A stretch of 64,000 nt of DNA from Enchytraeus crypticus (Eukaryota > Annelida > Clitellata > Enchytraeida > Enchytraeidae), in assembly GCA_905160935.1 (NCBI GenBank), contig CAJHZI010000450.1, positions 310,001 to 374,000 of the forward strand, read 5' to 3'. Position 1 is the stretch's first letter, and each line of letters opens with the position of its first letter. Both the position numbers and the translations under genes were made by a program. Positions 1-10,439 of the stretch are shown piece after piece. The notes beneath the pieces are model-generated. The model made no database searches, had not been told where the DNA came from, and saw only the letters and a list, made by a program, of their open reading frames with translations.

Positions 1-182
1 GTGTGCTCTTAGTCTTACTCCTGGTGGTCTCAAATTCACGTGGGGGAATCAACTGCATAGGAAAATAAGATTTCTGAGATGGTTTCTCATTGCCATCTTT
101 AGTTTCTGCTTAGTGGCGTTTTGCGTAACTATCATGTTACGGCTACTGTTTTCTGTAGCAGCCTGTACACAACACGAGGAAG

Positions 183-294
183 TTGGACGCACGAGGATAG
201 CCTTTTGTGAACGGGATTTACTCGTTAATCGATGGAGTGCTCAGCAGAATTTGAGTAGGGGCATTTACTTTGGACCTGCCACTTGGCAGAACAC

Positions 295-330
<36 letters not shown>
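183..330 (+). mobile_element. Repeat family E2, 3' end with (GA)n tail
   Basis: This is the 3' part of a dispersed repeat seen in several other places (around 2.5, 5.7, 8.3, 14.1, 18.9 and 51.5 kb). It ends in the hairpin CTGCC-ACTT-GGCAG, then AACACTA and a run of GA. The same hairpin position and GA tail end the retrotransposon family E1, so E2 is probably a short element copied by an E1-type enzyme. A minus-strand E2-like fragment may lie around 80-130. Confidence 0.7.
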
Positions 331-333
<3 letters not shown>

Positions 334-373
334 ATAAACAATAGAATTATTCTATCCCTCCTCTTCTTCTTCT

Positions 374-3300
374 TTATCTGAAGTTACAGCTGTTGGCAGA
401 GACGATGTCGGCGAATGCTGAAAATAAAAACAAGATAGAATTTATACATACTAAACTGTTATACACACTGTTCTAGGCGTCTACAGCCATAAACTGCTGT
501 TTCTGAAAAATGTTAAAACTTTCAAATTTTTTTAAAAATTATATAAAGCTGTTGCTGTTTGATTTCTTTTCTTTCCGGGAAAATACTATTCATTTTTGTC
601 AGCCATCTTTTACGAGTTATCATCCTTCCGGAAATTTTTTGCCAAAAAATAAAATGTAATTTTTTGCGCAATTTGACTTTATTTTGACCTAGAAATAAAC
701 TAGTTGAAGCCAATATTTATTATAATTTTTACCTTATAGGCCTACACCTATTCTTAACAACACTATTAAAAGTACTATTATTAATAAGTTAAAACGTAAT
801 AGCAGTTCCTGACATGTAATTTATTATTATCAACGAACAATGTTACAATAAAGAATTCAACAAAAGACTGTAAATTAATAATTGGCTAAAATACAGTTTT
901 TTATTCAGTAATTAAGTCGTTACCCCGCACTTAGCTAGTGTGATACAAATTCAATTCGATTGCTGTGTTCAGCTGTTGCAGTGAAGCACAATATATTCAA
1001 CATTGGCAGAGGTGGCCTAGACGTTCATCAAATAGTAGCAAAATGATTTTTTTTCAATTTCGGTGAAAGTGAAAAATAGAGACTGTCATTTTTGCCTCTT
1101 CAGATGTTTTTGATTGTATTTCCTAACGTTTTCAAATCATCGTCATCGACGTTACATTTTGACTTTAATTGACTTTTAAATGCACTAGATATATAAAAAA
1201 TCGTACTTTTTTATTATTAAAACAAACTGGCGGATTTTTCGATGTATATAAAAACAACTGCCCCGGGTGAGGATCGAACTCACGACCTCCAGATTACTCA
1301 TTCGAGTAGCTTATGATTATGAGACTGACGCGCTACCGACTGCGCTACCGAGGCTACACGGTTTTCGAGTGAATATCAAGTAGTCGGTAGTTATATGTTA
1401 TCAGCATCGGTTTTCTAGACGCTTATGTTGTTGAGGGTTAGATGATTTATTATAACAGAGGTTGTTTGAATTTACACCAACTAAAAAATAAACATACCGC
1501 AAAGACACGTCGCCAAAAACCACTAAGAAGAGCTGCGAAAGGCTATGGGAAGTCACCTTAAAAACAATATTTTCCCAAGTTAAACACTATTCTTTAAAGT
1601 TCTAAAAAATGTTAGCATTTGTAAAGGATAAACTTGTTGTTAGCGCCTCAATGAAGAGATATATTACTGGTCGTGAAGCAAAATTTCAGTAGGAATTTGT
1701 GCCATAACCCTGCCTCTATACAGAGCACTAGTAAGACAGTGTGTGATACCAGTAAGAGTTGCTGCTATCAGCACAATTTGACGTCCCTGACATTGTCTTA
1801 TGGCGAAGAAACGGACGTTAAATTCTTAGTGATTGATTGATTGATTGCAAGGTAAACAAAACTAAAGCTTTAGTAAATGTTATTACTTAGATTTACAATG
1901 ACTTAAATACCAGAATACTGAATTCGACCATCTTTATCAGGGTCCAGAGCAGAAATTATTTGTTCAACGTCTTCGGGACATAGTTTATGTGAGGATCTGC
2001 AGCTCGACGTAACTGTGTGACTTAGAGCGAGCTTAACCTCCTCCACGCTTATATAACCACTGCGATCTGGATCGAACACTCGAAGAGCTTCAGTTACCTG
2101 GACAGGGGAATAATTTATTAGATAATAATTAATTAATTAAACAATTAAATAATTAAATAAAACAATTAGAATATTGTCCAACTCATTTACGTATTAGCAG
2201 CTACTTTCTGTTTATTTTCTAGTAGATATTAGATCATGTGCAATAACTAGTTCGTTTATTTACTGAATTCCAATATAATCCAACCACATTTCATTTAATG
2301 TAACTCAAATTCCATTCAAACTAAGCCATAGCCATAACCCTTACCATATCCCGAATCCTAAATTTAAACATTAATTAAATAATAAATAAAATAATTTAAC
2401 AAAAATTAAGAAATAATATAGCCTTTGTGCAGGATCTAATGCTTGTTCTATTTTCAAGCTCCGAATAATGTCAATAAAAGGTTTTGAAATCTTGCTATCT
2501 CTATTGTTCTGCCAAGTAGCCGGTCCAAAGTACTTATTCCAACTCACAAAATCCTTCTCACTCTACACAAGGTTCAGTCTGTCGATCATTGATTGACCCC
2601 CTCACAAAAGGCTATGCCTTATCCACATCCTAATGTGGCCTATGGCCTGGTAATAACATGGCCCCTGAGGTGGATTCCTGTTGCCTTCCTCAGTCTCCTT
2701 TTTGTGACATTTGCTATTTACGGTTGGTATAGGCCTATTCTTCGGTGTCGCGGACACAACGCGGGAATATAAAATTATTTTTAATATATAGAGTAAATAT
2801 GATTATTCTTAAAGCTGGCTTTACATTAGACGTTATTTTGGACTCACCTGATCGTCCTTATCGTCTATTTCAAATATTTTCTTCGTCATTAACTGAACGA
2901 ATTCTTCAAAATCCATTTGCTCATTATCTGCACCAGGCAACAAAATATGTCTTTTTAAATTAGAAAAAATTTAAAGATTTAAAAATGACAATTCAGAATT
3001 TAAAGAGGGCAAGAAAAATTTGTCATAGTTCAGTCCATAGGCCTACCTAAAAAAATTAATGAAGATAGCCTACAAATAAAAAAATTAATAAATAAAGATA
3101 AAAATTGTCGAACTGATAGGCAGACAGATAATTATTTGGATAATCGAAGAATATTTTAATCAACGGATGCTTGGTGATAATGATGATAATGATGATGATA
3201 CTGAATGATAAAAAACGTCGATCATTAACTGATGGTTGGTCGATTAAGTTAATTTGTTGATTAACGTTCTTACTTCTCCTCAGTACATTTCTTTTGCAGA

Positions 3301-3919
3301 TTGGTCTGCGTGAATTGATCTGTAGTGATATGTGCTGTGCGGACGTCCCTGACATCATCCGTGGATGAGGAAACGGACATTAAACCTTTATTATTATTAT
3401 TATTATTATTATTATAACTGATTGATTGATATAATCAGTCATCGATTACCATCAACATCGAACTCATTGATCATGTCCATGAGCTCCTGTTGGGTGGGAT
3501 TCTGTCCCAGACTCCGCATCAGCAGCCCAAGTTCCCGCGTCGATATGAAGCCACTGTCATCCTTGTCAAACAGCTCAAAGGCTTCGCGGAATTCTGCAGA
3601 ACAACAGAACCGATTGCTACATACTTACTCCAAACTTCGACGTTGATTTCTCAACGATTTGCTGTGTTTATTACCGGTATAAAAGGGAGTATAAATGGAA
3701 GCCGTCCGTGTGGCGCAAACAGAGAGGTGCCTTCATTACATTGATGCGTAGATGATAATATAAACGAGGCAGTAAATTACATGGACTATGTTAGATGGAC
3801 TAAATATTAAAATTAGGTTATGCCAATTCTCAGAGAGCAGTGACACAATATATAGTTATGTGTAGCATACCCTTCAGTTGTTCATCAGTTAATGTCTTCT
3901 GTTTACTTAATCGTCTTAT
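374..3919 (-). CDS. Calmodulin-like four-EF-hand protein (5' end missing)
   Basis: Five exons on the minus strand, in coding order 3919-3871, 3593-3450, 2927-2848, 2097-1911 and 417-374, all with GT-AG borders and matching phases. They give 167 residues; the start codon lies in an unseen upstream exon. The pattern follows calmodulin: [17 protein letters not shown], then loops [24 protein letters not shown] and [12 protein letters not shown], which have a proper acidic position 12. The fourth loop, [12 protein letters not shown], has Ala instead of Glu at position 12, so hand 4 probably binds Ca2+ poorly. The linker between hands 3 and 4 is about seven residues longer than in calmodulin and contains Cys residues. 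The last exon is short (44 nt) and ends in TAA; its acceptor is strong (pyrimidine-rich then CAG) but this exon is the least certain. Role: probably a cytosolic Ca2+ sensor; the partner is unknown. Confidence 0.82.
1259..1354 (-). tRNA. tRNA-Met(CAT), elongator type, with a 23-nt intron
   Basis: The 96-nt sequence folds as a full tRNA: acceptor stem GCCTCGG with CCGGGGC, D arm GCGC/GCGC, anticodon stem TCAGT, loop CTCATAA, T arm GTGAG-TTCGATC-CTCAC. Removing 23 nt after position 37 restores a 73-nt tRNA close to animal elongator tRNA-Met, with the anticodon CAT. A TTTTT pol III terminator follows on the minus strand at about 1253. It lies in the last intron of the EF-hand gene, on the same strand. 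Box A and box B look intact. Confidence 0.92.
1780..1848 (+). mobile_element. SINE family H, 3' end with (TTGA)n tail
   Basis: Family H ends in ACGTCCCTGACATTG, a small hairpin, GAGGAACCGGACGTTAAATTC and GATT repeats. Here the stem reads GTC-TTAT-GGC, with a G-T wobble replacing the GCC/GGC pairing of other copies. Other copies: 47.1, 60.5 and 63.1 kb. Confidence 0.65.
2503..2767 (-). mobile_element. Repeat family E2 copy
   Basis: Read on the minus strand it runs through the E2 body (GGAAGGCAAC near its 5' side) to a decayed hairpin near 2510. It sits between exons 3 and 4 of the EF-hand gene and contains one TAGGCCTA octamer. Confidence 0.6.
3262..3418 (+). mobile_element. SINE family G copy with (ATT)n tail
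   Basis: The 3' end reads CCTGACATCATCC-GT-GGATGAGG, then AAACGGACATTAAACC and ATT repeats. The stem CATCC/GGATG is perfect. Close copies occur at 29.1 kb (plus) and 61.0 kb (minus). Confidence 0.7.
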
Positions 3920-3954
3920 CTGAAACAAGAAAATATTGTACGATTACTTAAAGC

Positions 3955-4090
3955 TGATAAAACGCTAATGTTAACGTCAGTTTCTTCACTCGAAAGCGAT
4001 TTCAGTGACGGGCGAGTCCAGGATTTGAACCCACATACACTGATCCGCGGTCGAATATCTTACCGACACGGCCACTGGCTCTAGCCCTGG
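3955..4090 (-). mobile_element. SINE family A copy (tRNA-derived)
   Basis: Family A has a tRNA-like head (box A near GGCGATGTCGGTAAGAT, box B GGTTCAAATCC) and a 3' end with the hairpin CGCT-TTCG-AGTG followed by GAGGAAACTGACGTTAAC. About 19 copies or fragments lie in this window. This one is full length with a mutated stem. Confidence 0.8.
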
Positions 4091-4366
4091 CTCTTGCACG
4101 TAATTGCTATAGGCCTATAGCTCCGTCAGTTCTCCGTAAAAAGGCAGGTCCACGGCACACGTTCAAACTCTGCTCCACCTATGTAGAAGAGCACCCTATC
4201 GATCAGTAAACTAAGATCCCAACACAATGGTCATGCTCAAATAAATCGTAAAATGTACTATAAGAATGTATCTCGTCGATACATTAGGCCTAATTAGTTG
4301 CATTTAGTATTTTAGTAGAAATGTAATGCAACGAGATCGTCATCATCCTGATTTACTTTAGACTGA

Positions 4367-4485
4367 TTTTCTGGATTTTGGAATTTACACCGTTTTTGGA
4401 CCTTCTCTTTGCTCGCCGGCTTGATTTTGTCTCAGTAGTGCTCGATGTTGTCATTGATGACTGTAGCACTCTAATTCTTTTTACG
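4367..4485 (+). mobile_element. Repeat family C copy
   Basis: Family C, read 5' to 3', starts near GGATTTTGGAATTTACACC and ends GCTCGATGTTGTCATTG, ATGACTGTAGCACTCTAATT, then short T- or GTT-rich repeats. The end contains the inverted repeat GTCAT-TG-ATGAC. About nine copies lie in the window. Confidence 0.65.
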
Positions 4486-4599
4486 AGAGATAGCATCATT
4501 AATGTTTATCTTCAGAATCTTCTGGAGTAATCACAGTAATATCAATTTATCGCATAATACTAATTGTTACAACTTACTATACATGTAGTTATCACAGAC

Positions 4600-4819
4600 C
4601 AACAGGGCGATGACGGCTTGCTAAAATATAACCCCTCGGATATATCTTAACTTTTAAAAACTAGATCCAAACCAATGGCAGAAAGGACATTCGGTTGATG
4701 AGCGCCTAGGCTCCAGAAGTTGCTACAAAATGTAAACGAATGGAAGAACTTCAAAAGAAGGTCTATTCGTATCCCAACCCTAGTTGAACTGGGATTTAAG
4801 GGAAGAAGAAGAAGAAGAA

Positions 4820-4883
<64 letters not shown>

Positions 4884-4893
4884 CTGATGATAT
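4600..4893 (+). mobile_element. Repeat family F copy with long (GAT)n tail
   Basis: Family F carries the block GAGCGCCTAGGCTCCAGAA and ends TGAACTGGGATTTAAGGGAA followed by GAA and GAT repeats (about 4801-4892). Other copies at 32.7, 37.5 and 50.5-50.7 kb end in the same way, so the GAT run is the element's own tail. Confidence 0.6.
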
Positions 4894-5579
4894 AATCTTC
4901 TTTACTTTTATGTATTTCATCGGTAATCTAAGCCAGATTCTGGCCCAAACAATAATTCAAAATTTCAAACTTGAACTAGCCGACACGATCATCATCAAGC
5001 CATCGGAAATATTTTAAACCAAAAGAGTTCTGGTAGGAATTTATTACGTAGTAAATGATGATATAGAATAATGTGTAGACTACACTTACATAGCTTTCCA
5101 TATTGTACAAAAGAGCGATCAAGTTTCTAGGCAAAATGAATTGCAGTCCTATCCTAATCCGAGATAGTGCTTTCAACTTGATGTATATCAATACGATTAC
5201 ACCTCGCCTTAACGTATATAAATTAGATAACACCTCGTCCCTATATGTTACAGCAGCCCATATTTTCATAACAGTAATCAATGCAGTAGGCCTGCAACAG
5301 TGCAAATAACAAACTAACAACTTAACCAAGAGAAACAATGAACAAACGCCTAGTAAAGAAATCCACTCACTGTTACCTCATAGAAAAAAATGAGTAACGT
5401 CTAATTAGTAATTACTCCAGAAGACCACTAAAGTAGGCTAAATTAAAGAAGTCCTGATTTTTAATTAGGCCTATAATGCATTAATGGCAAGAGGGCCTAT
5501 ATAACGTTTGGGCTATATGATATCAATGAATCGAGAAAAGCAGTTGCTTATTTAAGTCATCGAACTTTACAGAATGCTA
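4894..5579. other. Unassigned intergenic DNA
   Basis: AT-rich sequence with no convincing coding frame or splice structure. It could hold the missing first exon of the EF-hand gene, but I found no start codon with a matching phase and donor. Confidence 0.4.
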
Positions 5580-5608
5580 CTACTCTCTCTCTCTCTCTCT
5601 CTCTCTAG
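5580..5608. repeat. (CT)n microsatellite
   Basis: A clean CT run of about 27 bases followed by TAGTATTCTG, which resembles the end of an E2 element on the minus strand. Confidence 0.85.
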
Positions 5609-5689
5609 TATTCTGAAACGTGGAAGTTTCTAGGCACGTATTTCTACAGCCAGTCTGTTTTCATGCAGTTATTAGATAAAGATGTTGGT

Positions 5690-5870
5690 CACGTCACAAA
5701 GGCTAAGCCCTAATGTATCCATTAGCTCATGCGCTAGGGACAAATGGCTATAAAGGTGGCTTCCATTGTCTTCAGTCTTCGGTTTCCTGCTTAGTCGCCT
5801 CTTAATACATGTACGGTTTACGGTTGGTCTATTATTCATTGGCCCGGATACAGCATGAGACGGTAGCCTA
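5690..5870 (-). mobile_element. Repeat family E2 fragment
   Basis: Minus-strand similarity to the E2 body (the blocks around GCCTTTGTGAC and GGAAGCCACCT) and to the upstream block shared with the copy at 2.7 kb (CGTAAACCGTA). Diverged. Confidence 0.5.
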
Positions 5871-5883
5871 CTCATTGATTTTG

Positions 5884-6170
5884 GGGAGGGGAGATAGCGT
5901 CACGGTTAGAGTGTTCGCCTCGGATATAAGTGGCCTGGGTTCAAAGCCCAGGTCAGTCAACAAATGATGGATATCCCTTGGGCCCATGGAAGGTTAATCT
6001 AGTATCGGAGCTTACTTCAGATTGGCGCTATCGATAGCCAAGATATGATTAACGATGGAAAGGATTAATAATAACTTGCCAGTAACCTGTAAAGCGGTCT
6101 CGGAGACCGGACACCGGCCATGATACCGCTATAGAAATTGTCGGAGGTTACTACTTTTATATTGTAATAC
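5884..6170 (+). mobile_element. SINE family D (tRNA-derived)
   Basis: The head has a tRNA-like box A (TAGCGTCACGGTTAGAGTG) and box B (GGGTTCAAAGCCC). The body carries the palindrome GGTCTC-G-GAGACC and ends AAATTGTCGGAGGTTACTAC. A short minus-strand piece of the same 3' end lies at 15418-15445. No tRNA could fold from the head alone, so it is not called a tRNA gene. Confidence 0.65.
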
Positions 6171-6224
6171 CTTACACTAATGATAATATAAGAATAGTTC
6201 TGACTCTTGTTATGTATCTTTACG

Positions 6225-6333
6225 GATCAGTAGGCCTATGTGCGGGGTTCAAATCCTGGGCTTTCGTCACTGGCAACGCTTTCCAATGAAGAAACTGACG
6301 TTAACATTAGCTTTATCAGCTTTTATAGGCCAT
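6225..6333 (+). mobile_element. SINE family A copy, 5' truncated
   Basis: Begins inside the tRNA-like head (GCGGGGTTCAAATCCTGGGC) and keeps the 3' end ACTGACGTTAACATTAGC. The hairpin is degenerate. Confidence 0.7.
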
Positions 6334-7159
6334 ATTTAATAAAGATAAACTTACAGTATTAATAAGCTAATAAAAACTTAGGCTTACAATGATCATAACA
6401 TAAACTTACAAGAAATGACAACATATACTGAATGAGGTAGTTGACGTTAAATCCTTTATTATTACGCCTAACAATTATGATCTTACTAACTACAAAACTA
6501 TTTACATATAATTACGTAGGTCTACTACAGTGGGAAGCAGAGATCTATGTTGAGTAACTTCATATGATTCGCGTAAACATTTTATTCAATCGATGTCCGA
6601 AAGAGAGAGAAAGAGCGAGAAAGAGAGAGAGAGCGAGAGAGAGAGAGAGAGAGATAGATAGAGAGAGAGATAGAGAGAAAGAGAGAGCAAAGAAAGAATG
6701 CTGTCAAATGTCAGGTGTTCGACTAGCTACGTAATTCTAGTTTATTTTTCAACGAGTCACTATATATAGTAAATCAATACTGAGACTCTAGAAAGATCAA
6801 CTGAAAACAAAGGTGATCAACTGTAACGTTAATTAAACTATTCCTCTATACTATCAGTCCATAATCTGTGGATGGTGTGTGATTGCAATTGATTTAATTT
6901 AATTAAAGTAAAGTACAATTATACATTTAGCTCGCTTGGCGCCACGAGTTCTACTATAGTCAATCAGACAGTAACGGCCATGGTTAAACTAGCCTATTCC
7001 AACAAATCTCAACTGAATGTAATAAATAGTAACGGCTAAACAGCAAAATTAACAGTTTCTTAAATGTTAGACTATTTTAAACATTCAAAATTATGAAAAT
7101 GGTATCTTAAAAACCAAATTTCAGTTCAAGTAAAACATAATAGTAATTAAAATTTTACC
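6334..7159. repeat. Intergenic DNA with (GA)n microsatellite
   Basis: The stretch 6600-6690 is an interrupted GA/GATA run. The rest is AT-rich with no recognised gene. Confidence 0.6.
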
Positions 7160-7290
7160 TCTCTTCTCTCTCTCTTAGTGCACAGCCTGCTGGCAGGTCC
7201 ATGGTATATAACGCCTCTACTTATCTCTATCTTCCGTCTTTCTCTTCATATTCACATACGAGTGGATCTTTAAATCATCTATAACATTCA
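7160..7290 (-). mobile_element. E1 retrotransposon 3' end
   Basis: Read on the minus strand it is the last ~120 bases of the E1 LINE, including the hairpin, GTGCACTAAGAGAGA and the GA tail. The coding tail ending in Trp-Thr-Cys is still recognisable. 5' truncated. Confidence 0.75.
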
Positions 7291-7899
7291 TTTTGATATA
7301 CCGTTATTCCAGAGGGATTCTGCTTACGACGAGGTGTATCCCCTACGTCTTCCTCAGCTTCGACTAACATTTACTGGGCAGGGTCGTCATTCCCTGAGAA
7401 AACAATCCTGTTTACCCTAATATTACCTCTAACAACAGCAAATTAAAACAGCGTTAAGTTTCATAAATAGCAAACAGCTAGTTCCAACCCGAAAACATTA
7501 TGAAACTACTTTTTCACACGAACGAATGGTTGGGATTAAGTAATTTGAGCAAACGTGCCTGGATAGATTAGAGCAACTTTGCAATTTTAACACAAATATC
7601 CTAATGGCAGTTTAACTGAATATATTTTATATAGGTCCTAATTGAAACCTTTCTTTATTTATCTCGCTTTATGTGCGTCATTAATTATAGATTCTCTGTT
7701 TTCTTACAATTAAACTCCACTTTTCAACAATTATGAGACCACATGCTAACAATTAAATGCATCATCCAGTCATCTATGTCGCCATCTAGCTAATTAAACC
7801 GTCACCCACCATATATTAGGCTAATTGAGAGAATGCTGTAAATTGCAGTCAGGATTCCTAACTGACTTAACATCTAATTTGTAATGATTAGATCAGAAT

Positions 7900-7965
7900 A
7901 ATAATATTATTATTAAAGGTTTAACGTCCGTTTCCTCATACAAGGATGATGTCAGGGACGTCCGA
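7900..7965 (-). mobile_element. SINE family G 3' end
   Basis: Minus-strand copy of GACGTCCCTGACATCATCC, the hairpin (one mismatch) and CGGACGTTAAACC with an ATT-type tail. Confidence 0.65.
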
Positions 7966-8221
7966 GTAGGAAACCGTTCATCAATTACATATCAACTGAC
8001 CATCAACGCTTCCTAGTTTGTGTACTGCTTCACACAGTGAGACATAAGCTCATATGAAATCTAAAATAATCATGTATCATTAGTAAATACTCAGCAACAA
8101 TTAATTTAGGATATCTTTTTCTATCATTTATAATGAGTATTAATCGCATAGCTTATAATTTTTGATAGTGTCCAAGCCAACGAAGAATATAGCTCCACTG
8201 TAACTGTAATTACCAGCATTT

Positions 8222-8505
8222 ACGCAGCAATAGAGGAAGGCAACGGGAAACTATCTCAGATGCCATTCTTCCCAATATAGTAATAACAACAGTAACAACA
8301 ATTAGAGTGCTACAGTCATCAATGACAACATTGAGCACTATAGGCTACTTTAGAGTGAGGATGAAGCATTGCCTTTTCAAACCCTTTGTGAAGGATTAGC
8401 ATTTGATCTATAAGCGCTCCCTAGTCCCTTTGGAGTATGACAACAGATTGTGATTAGGAATATACATGTATACGTTGGACTTGCCACTTGACCGAATATT
8501 TGAGA
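8222..8505 (+). mobile_element. E2 copy split by a family C insertion
   Basis: E2 sequence runs from GAGGAAGGCAACGGGAAAC to 8281 and resumes after 8340 (GGCTACTTTAGAGTGAGG), ending at a decayed hairpin and GAGAGAGAAC. The interruption is a family C fragment flanked on both sides by TATAG, consistent with a target duplication. Confidence 0.6.
8282..8340 (-). mobile_element. Family C fragment nested in E2
   Basis: Short minus-strand piece with AACAA repeats and TTAGAGTGCTACAGTCATC, including the intact GTCAT/ATGAC inverted repeat. It shows that C was active after this E2 copy inserted. Confidence 0.6.
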
Positions 8506-8936
8506 GAGAACTTTAAATTTACTATCACGTATACAGCTCAATTAATACAATTACAGTGTAGATAGATTTTACGAACAATTACCGAAACTACTATCGATAC
8601 AAACTATGTAACCGATTCATCTACGATTATAACATAGAGACCATATAGATCAATCATCGAACAGTTTTGGCATTCATGTTGTGACAGACAGTCATTGCTG
8701 ACTCAAATTTTGGTTGAGATTTATCGCTCATGATGACAACTGATGGTTTGGAAGTCTCAACGACATTCTGACATCGGCGACAATTGTCCAAGCCTCTACA
8801 GTACTGATCATCAGTCTGTGGGTTGACTATATTGCAGATCAGCTCCGTCTTCATCATGTGGCTGTACTCTGTAGCAAAAATAATAATGTAAGAAATATAT
8901 ACCGATTACTCATAAAACTATAATTAAATTGACTTT

Positions 8937-10423
8937 CTCCCTCTCTTAGTGCACTGCCTACTGGCAGGTCCATGGTACATAACGCCTCCACTCTTCTCTG
9001 TCTTCCGCCTTCCTCTTCATTTCCACATATGAGTGGGTCTTTAAATCATCTAACATACCTAATCTCGGCCTGCCCCTGCCTCTTTTTCCTTCCATTCTAC
9101 CTTCTATGACCTCTTTTAATAGACCTTCCCCCTTAGAATGTGTCCTATCCATCTCTTCTTCCTATTTCTTAATACATTTATCAACTGTCTATCTGTGCCA
9201 ACTCTCTCCAGGACTTCCTCATTTGTAACCTTTTGGGTCCAGCTAATCCTCTCCATTCTTCTCCAAATCCACATTTCCAATGCCTCCGTTTCCTAATATC
9301 TTCCTTCCTTAAGGTCCATGTTTCACATCCATACAATAGCGTGGTCCAAACCAAAGTTTTCACTATCTTTATCTTTGTGTCTTTCTTTAGACTTTTTGTT
9401 AATAGTTCTTTTCTACTACCAAAGGCCGCTTTTGCTTGTGCAATCCTACTGCATATTTCGTCTCACATTTCCCATCATCGGTTATAGTATGACCCAAATA
9501 TTTGAAACTCCTTACCTGTTCCAATTTCGTACCATTTATTGTGATATTAACTTCACCTTTATTATTGGACACTCTCATAACCTGGTCTTTTTTATATTAA
9601 TCTTCATGCCATATCTCAAATCTGTATCATTCAGCCTATCCATTATCTTCTGCAATCCAATCCCGCTGCCCGCTACCATTCCTTGGTCATCTGCAAATCG
9701 TACATCTTGTAACAAATTCCCTCCTACTTTTATTCCTTCTTCCAAGTCTTCCATAGCTTCATCCATCATTGCCTCAGCGTAAATGTTAAACAGCAGCGGC
9801 GAAATGCTACAACCTTGTCTTACTCCACGTCCTATTTCACCTTCTTCTGAGTATTCTTGTTGGATTTTGATTATTGCTTTTTGATTCATATACAAGTTCA
9901 AAATTAGTCTTCTATCTCTCCAGTCAATTCCTATTCTTTTTAAGATATTCATCATTGTTATCCAATCTATCCTGTCAAAGGCCTTCTCGAAGTCTCCAAA
10001 GCATACAAAAACATCATTTTCATATTCTAAGCTTCTTTCGCAAAGAACCCGCATTACCCCTATTGCTTCTCTTGTGCCACATCCTTACCTAAAACCAAAT
10101 TGAGTCTTGCTCAATATCGTCTCTGCTTTAGACTGAATGCAATTATTTACTATCTTTAATAAGATCTTCGATGCATGAGGTATTAAGCTGATTGTTCTGT
10201 AGTCCGAACACTCCACAGCATTGGCTTTTTTGGGAATTGGGATCATCACTGACTTGGTAAAGTCGTCTGGCCAAATACCTGTATTGTACACTTCCATACA
10301 TACCTCCATTAACTTATTGAGTGTTTCTCCTTCCAACATTTTCAAGAATTCTGCTGGGATTTCATCTATTAAGGTGCCTTCCCCTTCTTCATACTGTTAA
10401 TTGCAGAATAAATTTCCTCCCTC
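8937..10423 (-). mobile_element. Non-LTR retrotransposon E1 (reverse transcriptase, decayed, 5' truncated)
   Basis: Minus-strand relic of the C-terminal half of an endonuclease/reverse-transcriptase protein. Recognisable in order: IPAEFLKMLEG and MIPIPKKANAVECSDYRTIS (RT fingers), FGDFEKAFDRIDW (motif A with catalytic Asp), GVRQGCSISPLLFN (motif B), RFADDQGMVA (the FADD catalytic box), LYGCETWTLRKED, and GKRGRGRPRLGMLDDLK near the end. Frameshifts and stops break it into at least four pieces, so it is dead. The identical 14-mer ATTAAATTGACTTT lies at 8923-8936 and 10424-10437: a target-site duplication that fixes both ends. The protein style suggests the RTE group (inference). The reading frame stops inside the loop of the 3' hairpin and the element ends 12 bases later in a GA-rich tail. 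Confidence 0.9.
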
Positions 10424-10439
10424 ATTAAATTGACTTTAT

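Noticed and set aside
4784..5017. Frame with a poly-Asp run
   Set aside because: It is the GAT tail of a family F repeat.
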